A DNA stretch of 37,451 nt from a bacterium (GTDB taxonomy: Bacteria > Patescibacteriota > Minisyncoccia > Phycocordibacterales > UBA9973): the NCBI GenBank assembly GCA_027484965.1, contig JAIXRY010000016.1, forward strand, positions 1-37,451, written 5' to 3'. Shown here one piece after another: positions 9,262 through 17,783 of this stretch. A program made the translations under genes and the position numbers. The notes beneath the pieces were generated by a model that did not search any database, was not told where the DNA came from, and was given only the letters and a program-made list of their open reading frames with translations. Each line of letters starts with the position of its first letter. Within the stretch, counting starts at the first letter, position 1.

Positions 9262-10374
9262 CTAGATTCTTTGATTATGCCGTAACACTAAATCTGATAT
9301 TTCCCTGTTTACTATTTGCATTTGCTCATACTGACCAGTATCTGCTAATCTTAACATCAGCTTAGATTTTTCGGCAATAGCAAGTTCTAAACCTTGATCA
9401 CGTTGTTGAACCCTTTCTTGAGGCTCAATTCTAGCTAGTTGATTATCTAGATTGCTCTCCAAAGGTAAGAAAGTTTTTATCTCTTTATCTTGGTGGCTTT
9501 TTCTTAAGTAGTAAATAATTTTAAAGAAAGCAGTATAAAGTTTTGCTGAGACATCAACCGTGTTTGCGATCACAGTTGAAAGATCAACTAAAAACGATAT
9601 TACACCTTCTGAATTTATGTTAGATTCGGTGAAAGCTTTTTTTCTAAAGACATTCATTTCATCTAAGCCGTATAAGGTACTGTAGCTTAGAATATCATCA
9701 ATAAATTCTTGGAAACCATCAGCACTTATTCTTTCAACATTTACAACCAATAGAGATAAGTTTAGGATGTTACCCTTTTTGTGGATTGGAAATGCCAACC
9801 TTTCAAGGTGTTTCTTTTCATCCTTAAGAAGATTTAAGGTTTTTCTATACTTGAACAGATTTTGAAGCTTAATAGGCAGATGCTCCCTTGCAATATGTTT
9901 AACCTTCCAATCAACATTAATGCGTTTTAGGTATTCACATTTATCCTCTTTGTCAAGATTAGTTTCCTCATAAACTAAAGAGGAGACTACGCCAACAGAA
10001 AAAGTATAAGAAGCTCCGTCTGGAATTATGACAAGATCACCAATAGAAACATCTGTTATAAAAGTCTCTAGTAATGAAGCTATATACTCGATTTCTCTTT
10101 TAGATCCATTGAAATTAGTGCTTAATTCAGCAACTAGTTTTCTTTTACTATAGTTTTCAGAACCCATCACAGCCTTTAAAAAAGGCAGCGTAAATTGATT
10201 GTGTCCAACTGCGATAAATCCAAAATCTACAAAATCATTGTAATGCTTTCCTACTGTTGTTCTAACAAAGTAGGACTTAGAATTGCTATCTATTTCATCA
10301 ATAGAATCAGAAAGAGAGTATAGTGCATTGTAGAACGGTAGATTTTCGGAAAAATGATTTACTAATTCAGGCAT
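9262..10374 (-). CDS. Protein with N-terminal PUA/EVE-like domain resembling the accessory domain of Mrr-type restriction proteins
   Basis: SYFVRTTVGKHYNDFVDFGFIAVGHN...VSIGDLVIIPDGASYTFSVGVVSSLVYEE...YLKRINVDWKVKHIAREHLPIKLQN resembles [W/F]xVRAG..G....DF...G.VAIGW...GD.VV.....Y.VG.V......R.V.W. Confidence 0.5.
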   Translation of the reverse strand: MPELVNHFSENLPFYNALYSLSDSIDEIDSNSKSYFVRTTVGKHYNDFVDFGFIAVGHNQFTLPFLKAVMGSENYSKRKLVAELSTNFNGSKREIEYIASLLETFITDVSIGDLVIIPDGASYTFSVGVVSSLVYEETNLDKEDKCEYLKRINVDWKVKHIAREHLPIKLQNLFKYRKTLNLLKDEKKHLERLAFPIHKKGNILNLSLLVVNVERISADGFQEFIDDILSYSTLYGLDEMNVFRKKAFTESNINSEGVISFLVDLSTVIANTVDVSAKLYTAFFKIIYYLRKSHQDKEIKTFLPLESNLDNQLARIEPQERVQQRDQGLELAIAEKSKLMLRLADTGQYEQMQIVNREISDLVLRHNQRI

Positions 10375-10554
10375 AGTGTGTGTGTTTTCATTGCAATTAA
10401 CTATAAAGAAAATTACAAATGCAAGATATGCAAGAAGTTAAAAACAAATAAACCCTTTCAAAATTGCAAGCCAAACCGAAGCTTGCAACATTTGAAACGC
10501 CAAGCAAAGGCACCTTTTTAATTCAGTGCCTTGCCTTTGCCCTTCAGGTTCTTT

Positions 10555-10578
10555 GCTACTTTCTTCCAAGAAAGTAGC
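10555..10578. other. Perfect 11-bp hairpin
   Basis: GCTACTTTCTT-CC-AAGAAAGTAGC. Confidence 0.7.
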
Positions 10579-10611
10579 CAAAAAAAAGCCTACCCTTTAG
10601 CGGATAGGCTT
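10579..10611 (-). terminator. Intrinsic terminator downstream of the ArdC-like operon
   Basis: Minus strand: AAGCCTATCCGCTAAAGGGTAGGCTTTTTTTT, stem followed by T-run. Confidence 0.75.
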
Positions 10612-10631
10612 ATTTATTGGTGTGTACTGGT

Positions 10632-10967
10632 CTAGCTTACTTGCTTCTGGCTAAATAGATAAGCAAGGGGGAAAAACTCATATTCTTTGAAATCGTCACT
10701 ATTTGCAAGTGGCTTTTCTTTGTCTTTGCCTTTTCGAGGTCTGCCCCAGAACAAAAGGGCTTTTTCTCCTTTCTTCACTTGCTTACCCATTTCTTTCCAG
10801 CCTTGGTAAGTATTAAATTCGAAATGCCCCTGCTCTGCATATACAGCTTTTAAAGCTTCGTTTACGCTTCCTAGTTCGTTGTGTAAATCCCTTTTTTTAA
10901 CCTGCTTAGAAAGTTGAATAAGAAATTTCTTATTCTCTATATACTGCGGTGAATTAGCCATTTGCAA
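10632..10967 (-). CDS. ArdC N-terminal-like (ssDNA-binding/antirestriction) domain protein
   Basis: FNTYQGWKEMGKQVKKGEKALLFWGRP...EFFPLAYLFSQKQV resembles the ArdC N-terminal signature; no protease domain follows. Confidence 0.6.
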   Translation of the reverse strand: MQMANSPQYIENKKFLIQLSKQVKKRDLHNELGSVNEALKAVYAEQGHFEFNTYQGWKEMGKQVKKGEKALLFWGRPRKGKDKEKPLANSDDFKEYEFFPLAYLFSQKQVS

Positions 10968-11157
10968 CCTCCTTTCTTATTACAATTTCATTATTTAGGA
11001 ACTGTATTTGAACACGGTCACCAGGGCTAAAGCCTGCGTTTTCTAGCTGCCTACCCTCTAACAAAAGGATAGGCAAGGCAACATATTTAGAAAGGAATAA
11101 GAAAGTTTTAGATTTACGGGCTACCATCTTGCGCCCTACTTTTCTGCTCGTTACCAT
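10954..11157 (-). CDS. SymE-like / AbrB-fold small protein
   Basis: VALPILLLEGRQLENAGFSPGDRVQIQFLNNEIVIRKE resembles the SymE toxin-like pattern I.L.G.WLe.AGF..G..v.v.....I.I. Confidence 0.6.
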   Translation of the reverse strand: MVTSRKVGRKMVARKSKTFLFLSKYVALPILLLEGRQLENAGFSPGDRVQIQFLNNEIVIRKEVANG

Positions 11158-11501
11158 TAGATAGAAAAATTGGCTATTTGCTCGTTTAACAGGTCTAATT
11201 TGGTAGTGCTGATATCCGCAAGGTATTCAGAAAGCAACTTTATAAGTGCCTCATTAGTAAGCGAAAATTCAATGCTTCTAAAGCCTGAATTAAAAGTAAC
11301 TCTTAATGCCTCTTTTTCCTGACCTGCTGTTATTTCGTCTACTCTATCATTGTAAGCCTTTACATCATCAACAAGCTTTGATAGGTTAGCCTTTTGCCTC
11401 ATTAGGCTTTGAAGCTTAAAAAATTGTTGTTCTTTTTCAGCTAATAAACTGGCTGCGGTTGGTGTTGCATCTTTGGCAACTGCTAATTTAAGATTTCCCA
11501 T
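11157..11501 (-). CDS. Hypothetical coiled-coil protein
   Basis: 114 aa; first gene of the ArdC/SymE-like operon. Confidence 0.6.
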   Translation of the reverse strand: MGNLKLAVAKDATPTAASLLAEKEQQFFKLQSLMRQKANLSKLVDDVKAYNDRVDEITAGQEKEALRVTFNSGFRSIEFSLTNEALIKLLSEYLADISTTKLDLLNEQIANFSI

Positions 11502-11779
11502 TTTTATTTATGGTTGTTTTACCCCGTCTTAGGTGGTGGCTTACCTTACTTTCGTTACACTAAGTTACAAACATAATAGCCTGAAAACAAGTAATTTAAC
11601 AAAAATATTACTGTTTATTTGTCTGATTTTCAGCGTTTTAAGCTGACAAACTGACACAATAAACAAGTAATAGCACACAAAAAATGCCGCCTCGCCCTAT
11701 CGTTTGCAGCAATTGCAGGGGTTAGGGGGTTGGATATATGAGCGGATGCCCCTCTCTCGCTTTCACAATTAAGCATAGG

Positions 11780-11852
11780 AAAGCCCCATTGCAAGCAATG
11801 AGGCTTTAATAGCCAAAGGCTTTAAACGCCTTATACGGCGTTTATGAAAGCC
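11780..11852. other. Two adjacent hairpins in a long noncoding gap
   Basis: AAAGCC-C-CATTGC-AA-GCAATG-A-GGCTTT (11780-11807) and GGCTTTAAACGCC-TTATAC-GGCGTTT-ATG-AAAGCC (11818-11852). Confidence 0.65.
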
Positions 11853-11918
11853 GAACCCGTCCCCTAGTGGCGTAGGCTTGGAAGTTGGAAACTACAAGCT
11901 GAGCCGCTAGCGTTTACA

Positions 11919-12044
11919 TTACTGCAATTGCAATAAGTATTTGAATAGCAATTCCATGAAGCCCTTTAGGGTTTCATTGATGATACATTCAACGTAAGGA
12001 TTAGGGTTTTTAGTTTTGGTTTTACGCTTGTTGCGTTTAGCCAT
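11919..12044 (-). CDS. Small basic hypothetical protein (41 aa)
   Basis: MAKRNKRKTKTKNPNPYVECIINETLKGFMELLFKYLLQLQ; trimmed from the 73-aa track ORF starting at 12140. Confidence 0.35.
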   Translation of the reverse strand: MAKRNKRKTKTKNPNPYVECIINETLKGFMELLFKYLLQLQ

Positions 12045-12148
12045 TGTAAAAAAAGTTTTGCTGCCACTATTGGGCGAAGGTGCTGGATGACAAAAGCAAT
12101 CCAGTGGTTGAAGTGTACTGCAGGTATTGCAGCACTTCACAAAGGTAA

Positions 12149-12177
12149 GTAGGTAATTGCAAATTGCAATTACCTAC
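12149..12177. repeat. Near-perfect palindrome overlapping the terminase stop codon
   Basis: GTAGGTAATTGCAA-A-TTGCAATTACCTAC: 14-bp arms with a 1-bp spacer. Confidence 0.7.
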
Positions 12178-13819
12178 CCATAAATACAGGCTCGCTTACC
12201 TCTGTGCTACCAATCATTAAGTTTGCCATTTTAGCTACTAGAATAGTATCAGCGGCATCGGAGAAGTGAGTAGTACTTCTTTGGTCTACTTCCTTGTGTT
12301 CATCTCCTTTATCTTTACCAACGCCCTTATTGGTTTCTTTTATCTTGGCATTTTCCATTGAAGTAATAAGCCAATGGCAATTATTGCGGTTAAAACGTGG
12401 CAATGGATCAGAATACCCATCACCTTTAAGGATATTGTTCCAAAGCTCATATCTATCTGACTGCCTAGGTGTTTGACCTATGTAAACTGAGTTAACACGC
12501 CATCCATACTTACGGAATGCCTCTTCTACTGAATCTTTATAAGTGCTTGTTATGTTAGCATAAGCAGCCTTTGCAGTGTGGTCGTAATAGAAGTTAACCA
12601 CTTTAGTAGGGTAAGTATCATAGTAGTTACAGAACAATTGTACAACATCTTGAATAAGACCTGGGTGAGTACGGTAAAAGCAATTCAGAAAGCGAAGCTC
12701 TCTGTACTTGCCTTGGCCAAGGTGTTCTTGTGCTACAACTATTGTATTAATTGAACCACCATAATCGCAAGCAATATCAAGTGCTTTAGATTTGTTTACA
12801 TCGGCATCGTGTTTCCAATTAATGTTTGCAGCTTGACTGAAGTCATAACCCATTGCATCTAAGAAGCTGTTATCATTCATCGAATAGTAGTGCTTATCAG
12901 GCTCCAGCATTGGATAAAAGTCTAGTCCGCCAGTGTTAAGCCTTTGGTTTAATACTGAAGTTTGGTAAGCCATTGGGCTCATATCACGTTTCCAACGCCT
13001 TAGCGTTGCTTCTCCAAGTACTTCAATGTTATCGTAAGAACTGAACTCAGAATAGTAAAAAGTTTTACCTCTAAGTTCACGAAGCATTTTATTAAGCTTT
13101 AGTATATCAATTTGGGCTAAACGCTGCTTAGTAGTGTTTAGCTTGGGTATTTCACCTTGTAAATACATAACCTGTAAAGCTATCTTCCTAATTAAGGCAA
13201 CAAGCTTTACATCCATTTTTTTTTCGTTTGCAAGCAGCCACATACCTTCTTTAGTTGTAGGCATATCAGAAGTAAACAAGCCACCTTGATACTTGGGATT
13301 GCCCTCAAAATGTTGCCTATTACCACGAATAGAAGGGAGAAACTCATCGTCTAGTTTCTTAAGCTTTAGGAATTTAGCCTCATCACCATAATACCAATCC
13401 ACTGAAATACCATTACTACTACCAGGGCGGTCTTGAGAAACCAAGTATATACCAGATCCATTGTACCAAGAAATGTAATATTTAGGATCTATTGGCGTAG
13501 TGTAGGCCTTAGGAAATTTAAACTTCTTAAGTGGCTTTCTTCCAATAAAGAAGTGAACATCACGAACGAAGCCCATTGCCTCCCATTGTGCAACTAATGG
13601 TGGCAAAGTTCTAGTAAGTAGTTGGGAAAAAGTTGCGCCAACTATTGCGCCATTACTACGAGGCATTTCAAGTATACAGCTTAAACAATGCTCAACACCA
13701 GGACCAGTAGTTTTACCGGTACCACGTCCCCAAATACAAGTTGCGGTATGCGGCTTTATTAGGCTGTATTCGTATTGAGCACGATTAAGAGTAATTATTT
13801 TATGTTCATTACTGCTCAT
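12170..13819 (-). CDS. terL: Terminase large subunit
   Basis: 549 aa; Walker A-like CIWGRGTGKTTG, downstream DWYYGDEAKF, and nuclease-like ALDIACDYGGSINTIVVAQE. Confidence 0.85.
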   Translation of the reverse strand: MSSNEHKIITLNRAQYEYSLIKPHTATCIWGRGTGKTTGPGVEHCLSCILEMPRSNGAIVGATFSQLLTRTLPPLVAQWEAMGFVRDVHFFIGRKPLKKFKFPKAYTTPIDPKYYISWYNGSGIYLVSQDRPGSSNGISVDWYYGDEAKFLKLKKLDDEFLPSIRGNRQHFEGNPKYQGGLFTSDMPTTKEGMWLLANEKKMDVKLVALIRKIALQVMYLQGEIPKLNTTKQRLAQIDILKLNKMLRELRGKTFYYSEFSSYDNIEVLGEATLRRWKRDMSPMAYQTSVLNQRLNTGGLDFYPMLEPDKHYYSMNDNSFLDAMGYDFSQAANINWKHDADVNKSKALDIACDYGGSINTIVVAQEHLGQGKYRELRFLNCFYRTHPGLIQDVVQLFCNYYDTYPTKVVNFYYDHTAKAAYANITSTYKDSVEEAFRKYGWRVNSVYIGQTPRQSDRYELWNNILKGDGYSDPLPRFNRNNCHWLITSMENAKIKETNKGVGKDKGDEHKEVDQRSTTHFSDAADTILVAKMANLMIGSTEVSEPVFMGR

Positions 13820-14378
13820 CCTGTTTCAATAGCTTAGTTTTCATTTCCTCAAATTCAACTGTTATAGCTTCTAATTCAGAAGGCAAATAATCTTGCACAT
13901 TAGCAGAAGCCATAGGCGCCATTACAATTACTGGAGTAACTAAAGCAGTTTGTTCTACATCTGGTCTGTCTGCTCTAGTAAGCTTCATAATAGCCATTGC
14001 AACTTCTTTAATTTCGATTGGATCCTTATTTTGCTTTGCTAGTTCCATTGCATAACAAAGATCATCGTAGAGCTTATTTCTGCTAAATGCTGCAAGTGCA
14101 GAACTGCTGCTAAAAACAAGCATACAGTCACGGATTAGCCTTTTTATCATAATATCCTTTTTATCGGATAAATCAGGCACATTTTTCTTTATTGCACTTA
14201 TGGCTTTTGGTCCACCTCCAAACCTATTAACATAAGGATTAATCAAGTTTAATAGTTCAAGTCTAGCCTGCAGGTATGCAGGCAGTTCTTCACTTGTAGG
14301 GTGATCAACATAGTTTGCAAGCCTTTCTAAAGTTTCAGCATCGTTAGGACGTCCAGCACCCCTTTTTAAATTACTCAT
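13809..14378 (-). CDS. Hypothetical protein of the terminase module
   Basis: 189 aa directly upstream of terL (11-bp overlap). Confidence 0.5.
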   Translation of the reverse strand: MSNLKRGAGRPNDAETLERLANYVDHPTSEELPAYLQARLELLNLINPYVNRFGGGPKAISAIKKNVPDLSDKKDIMIKRLIRDCMLVFSSSSALAAFSRNKLYDDLCYAMELAKQNKDPIEIKEVAMAIMKLTRADRPDVEQTALVTPVIVMAPMASANVQDYLPSELEAITVEFEEMKTKLLKQDEQ

Positions 14379-14652
14379 CTAAATCTTGCTTCTTTTTAAT
14401 CCAGTTTAATAAAGTGTTTTGAGCGGGTACTGAACCACGGAAAGCATTCTTCTGGATGCTTTCCCTAAGCCTTACCTCTGTTAAGGCTCTGCCCTTAGCA
14501 AATGCCCTATAAATAGGGCTTTGCGTATTTTTTAATTCTGTTTTTAGATCCGCTTCTGACCAATCGAAAATCAAGGCTATATCTTGAATTGAAAGATATA
14601 GGCCAGCATACTTTTCAAGGTCTGCAAGCTGATTAGCTGTACAGGTTTTCAT
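14371..14652 (-). CDS. Putative small terminase-like HTH protein
   Basis: 93 aa; LSIQDIALIFDWSEADLKTEL... HTH-like; position upstream of terL. Confidence 0.5.
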   Translation of the reverse strand: MKTCTANQLADLEKYAGLYLSIQDIALIFDWSEADLKTELKNTQSPIYRAFAKGRALTEVRLRESIQKNAFRGSVPAQNTLLNWIKKKQDLDE

Positions 14653-15223
14653 TTATCTTAGTAAGGAGTTGTTCTTCGTAAAAATCGGCAATTGCAGTAT
14701 CTACGAAAAGACAACCGCTTTCTAACCTATGCGCTGCGGTTAGGTTGTGGCTACCTACATAAGTAACTGAACGGGTTTTACTTCTCATTACCAATATTTT
14801 GGCGTGACAATTGGCATAGCCAAGTGTTGCGAATTCAGTAATGAATTGAGCAACTTTAGGCTTGCGAATTGGAAAGCGCGCATCAATCAATAAAGCGAAG
14901 CTATTGATGAGGCCGCTTTCGATATAATCCCGAATAGCCCTTAAAGGCTGTTCAGAAATTGAATAGGTGCTAGCGATTACATCGCTTGCGCCATCCACTT
15001 CCACGAAAGCAAGTAGCAACTCATGTAAAGAAAAACGACCTACAGTAGTGAAGGGCAATAGCCCTTCGTGTGTAGGTAGTTTTTCAATGAGCTGCTTTGC
15101 TTGTTGCTTTCGGATATCGGCTTCACCTCCTGAAAAAGACAAGGAACCGATTAAGGAAGTAACGGAATCGTTACTTTCCTCATCGGCTCCAAGTGTCGCC
15201 AAATCATTAGCGTTGAAAAGCAT
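14633..15223 (-). CDS. Phospholipase D-like (HKD) family protein
   Basis: CHAKILVMRSKTRSVTYVGSHNLTAAHRLESG fits a single HxK...GSxN motif. Confidence 0.7.
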   Translation of the reverse strand: MLFNANDLATLGADEESNDSVTSLIGSLSFSGGEADIRKQQAKQLIEKLPTHEGLLPFTTVGRFSLHELLLAFVEVDGASDVIASTYSISEQPLRAIRDYIESGLINSFALLIDARFPIRKPKVAQFITEFATLGYANCHAKILVMRSKTRSVTYVGSHNLTAAHRLESGCLFVDTAIADFYEEQLLTKINENLYS

Positions 15224-15230
15224 GAACTTT

Positions 15231-15977
15231 TTACTTTAAGTCACGTTTTTCAACCTCTGCTTGCAAGGCATCAAGTTTAGATTGCCATTCTGTAAGCTTG
15301 TCTTGATCCTTAGGATCTTTCTTATATTTTGAAACTGAACCACGTGCAGTTGCTCTTTTCTTAAGCAATTCCACATCGCTTAATGCAGCTACATCTAAAG
15401 CACCTTCTTTTTTTTCGTCTGATTCTTTAGGAATAGCATTGTTTGCCTTGGCAAATTCAATGTTATTCCAGTGCACCTGCATTTTTTCAGAGAATGCGGC
15501 ATCTATTGATACTGCAAGCTCTGCAAGTCTTGCTGAGCTTTCCCCACTTTCAAGGGAATTAGCAAGGTCCACCATAATAGCATGGTCGGCACCAGATTCT
15601 TTATAAATAGCCTTCCAGCTCTCACTTTCGGCTTTAATGTAGGCTTTTACCTCATCGCTAAGTTCTTTTGGTGCACTTGCACCACCTTCGCCAGAATTAT
15701 CAGATTGCTTACCTTGGCCAGTAGTTGGCGTGGTATCTGCATTTTTAGGTGAACCACTAGGTTCAGCCTTAGGATCAATTTCAGGGATAGCGATATCGTT
15801 ATCTTTTAAAAGCTTTTCGAGCTTATAATTTACATCGTCGTGCTTACGCCTACGCTGCAGGTACTGCAGGTAGGTTTTGTTCTTGTAATACTTGGCATAG
15901 AGTTGAATACCCTCGTCAATATCACGCTTTGATTCGGGAAGCGTTAAATAGGCTTTTACGTCTGAAAATTTTTCCAT
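15231..15977 (-). CDS. Hypothetical phage protein
   Basis: 248 aa, charged, low-complexity middle. Confidence 0.6.
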   Translation of the reverse strand: MEKFSDVKAYLTLPESKRDIDEGIQLYAKYYKNKTYLQYLQRRRKHDDVNYKLEKLLKDNDIAIPEIDPKAEPSGSPKNADTTPTTGQGKQSDNSGEGGASAPKELSDEVKAYIKAESESWKAIYKESGADHAIMVDLANSLESGESSARLAELAVSIDAAFSEKMQVHWNNIEFAKANNAIPKESDEKKEGALDVAALSDVELLKKRATARGSVSKYKKDPKDQDKLTEWQSKLDALQAEVEKRDLK

Positions 15978-16033
15978 TGGTAGATTATTGTAGTTGCGTT
16001 GGCATTTACCTAAGTGATTAGGTTACAATGATA

Positions 16034-16053
16034 TTTACTGCAATTGCAGTAAA
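16034..16053. repeat. 20-bp perfect palindrome
   Basis: TTTACTGCAATTGCAGTAAA. Confidence 0.8.
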
Positions 16054-16084
16054 AAGGGACAGCCCTCGCAAGGCGAAGGCTGTC
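16051..16084 (-). terminator. Intrinsic terminator
   Basis: Minus: GACAGCC-TTCGCCTTGCGAG-GGCTGTC followed by CCTTTTT. Confidence 0.7.
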
Positions 16085-16130
16085 AATGTTCAAATACACA
16101 CACTATTTAAAACAATTCTCTAAGTTTAAC

Positions 16131-16718
16131 CTATTGGAAAAGGTCGGTTCTTTCTACTGCTGCCCCAGCACCTACAGGATTTTCCATAAAGGCGCCTTCA
16201 AACACTGGAGAAGCTGCACTACCTACAGACTCAAAACTGAAGGTAAAGCTTTTATCATCACCACGAGCGGCACCGCTGCCACCGCTAGAATCTACCAATT
16301 GAGCAGGGAAGCTACTTGTACCAAACATACGAATTTGACCATCTCTATCCCTTACAAAGAAGATATAGCTGCCATTTTTGATTTTGGAAATAAAGCCCAA
16401 TGCTTCCTTGGTATTACCAGGGATAGCGAACTCCAGCATATTTTCAACGCCTTTGCTTTTGTTGCCACCAACAGTTTTAGTATCAAGCTTAACTGTTTCA
16501 GGAATCGCTTTAATCTTGGTGAATACCTTGCCTTCTTTAGTTACAGCATCTGCCGTTATAGTAGCAAGGTTAGCAATGCTTCCAACGCCTAAAGGATCGC
16601 CTAAAACAGGTACTGGAACCGTTTCAAGATCAGCAACCGCAATGATTACGATGTTTACATCGTTACCGGGAGTGTTATTCCCAGCATCGTCTAAAATAAT
16701 ATCAATTAACTCTGCCAT
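16131..16718 (-). CDS. Putative virion protein (tail tube or head decoration candidate)
   Basis: 195 aa, beta-rich, Ala/Gly/Val-rich, immediately downstream of the major capsid gene. Confidence 0.45.
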   Translation of the reverse strand: MAELIDIILDDAGNNTPGNDVNIVIIAVADLETVPVPVLGDPLGVGSIANLATITADAVTKEGKVFTKIKAIPETVKLDTKTVGGNKSKGVENMLEFAIPGNTKEALGFISKIKNGSYIFFVRDRDGQIRMFGTSSFPAQLVDSSGGSGAARGDDKSFTFSFESVGSAASPVFEGAFMENPVGAGAAVERTDLFQ

Positions 16719-16735
16719 AGAATTTTAAAGGTTGA

Positions 16736-16768
16736 AATGAGTTGTTAAGCGATGCTTAACAACTCATT
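16736..16768. promoter_or_regulatory. 15-bp inverted repeat between capsid gene and next gene
   Basis: AATGAGTTGTTAAGC-GAT-GCTTAACAACTCATT. Confidence 0.7.
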
Positions 16769-16788
16769 AGTTTAAATTGTGGATTAGG

Positions 16789-17763
16789 CTACGCAGGGAA
16801 ATACTTTACAGTATCAGCACCGAAGCCAGCATTAACGCCAGCGCCTTCGTTAACACGAACGAATACAAATTCGTGAATACCAAAACCAATACCTTCGGTA
16901 AAGTCCCAGAACATCTTAACAGTGTAATCTTGAACTTGCGCCATGTAACGACCTGCTGTGTTATAAGGCATAATCAAGTTATCCTTGATAGTAGCAAAAA
17001 GGGTACGTGTACCCGTTAAGCAATCAAGTGGGTACAACTTCATATTTGTAGGGAAAACGGTTACATCGTCCTTACTGTAATCCACCATTGTACCTTCTTC
17101 AGCTCGCTTAAGAATCATGTATTCTTGATACGTTTGGTGATCGCAGAAGATTTGACACATAGGAGCTGCCAACTTAGGAATTGCTAATGCAAACTGATTT
17201 ACTACATCAAAAGCATTGGAGCTAGTAATAGCAGGTGTAGGTACCTTATACATTCTACCACCAGCACCAACGCCAGCGGTCATTTGTGTAACAATACCAT
17301 CTAAGTTACTAACAGCAGTAGTTCCAACTGCATTGTAAACGCCTTTACCAATGTAGATAAGATCACGTTCTTGCACCACCTTTTGAGCAATCAAATTAGC
17401 TACCTCAGTAACGATTTGCTGTTCGTTAGGAGCCTTGGTATCGTCGTTTTTAGCAGCTAAATAAGTGCCACGGAAATCATCGACAGTAAACGGAAAGTTT
17501 ACCTTAATTGGGCGAACAGGAATAGGTTGAGGCTTAATAAGCAAATCGCCTTTTGCTCCCCAAGTTGATGTAAACGGAGCGGTAAGCTCTGTTAACAACA
17601 TGTTACTTGGAATGTAGGCGTTGATAATACCAGGTACCTTTTTTGCAAAACGCAAAATAGAGTACTGGTTGTCAGTCGTTAAAACGGCTGACTTAAGTTT
17701 TAGTTCAACCGTACTTTTCGTTTTGTTGAACGCTGCTGCAATGTCGGTTACGTCTAAAGCCAT
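16789..17763 (-). CDS. Major capsid protein
   Basis: 324 aa following the protease/scaffold gene; MALDVTDIAAAFNKTKSTVELKLKSAVLTTDNQYSILRFAKKVPGI... Confidence 0.7.
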   Translation of the reverse strand: MALDVTDIAAAFNKTKSTVELKLKSAVLTTDNQYSILRFAKKVPGIINAYIPSNMLLTELTAPFTSTWGAKGDLLIKPQPIPVRPIKVNFPFTVDDFRGTYLAAKNDDTKAPNEQQIVTEVANLIAQKVVQERDLIYIGKGVYNAVGTTAVSNLDGIVTQMTAGVGAGGRMYKVPTPAITSSNAFDVVNQFALAIPKLAAPMCQIFCDHQTYQEYMILKRAEEGTMVDYSKDDVTVFPTNMKLYPLDCLTGTRTLFATIKDNLIMPYNTAGRYMAQVQDYTVKMFWDFTEGIGFGIHEFVFVRVNEGAGVNAGFGADTVKYFPA

Positions 17764-17783
17764 AGCTTGTAATTATTAAAAGT

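Noticed and set aside
10360-10385. (AC)n leader before the start codon at 10374, also near 26633
   Set aside because: Short low-complexity AC runs upstream of two genes; too weak to call a shared signal.
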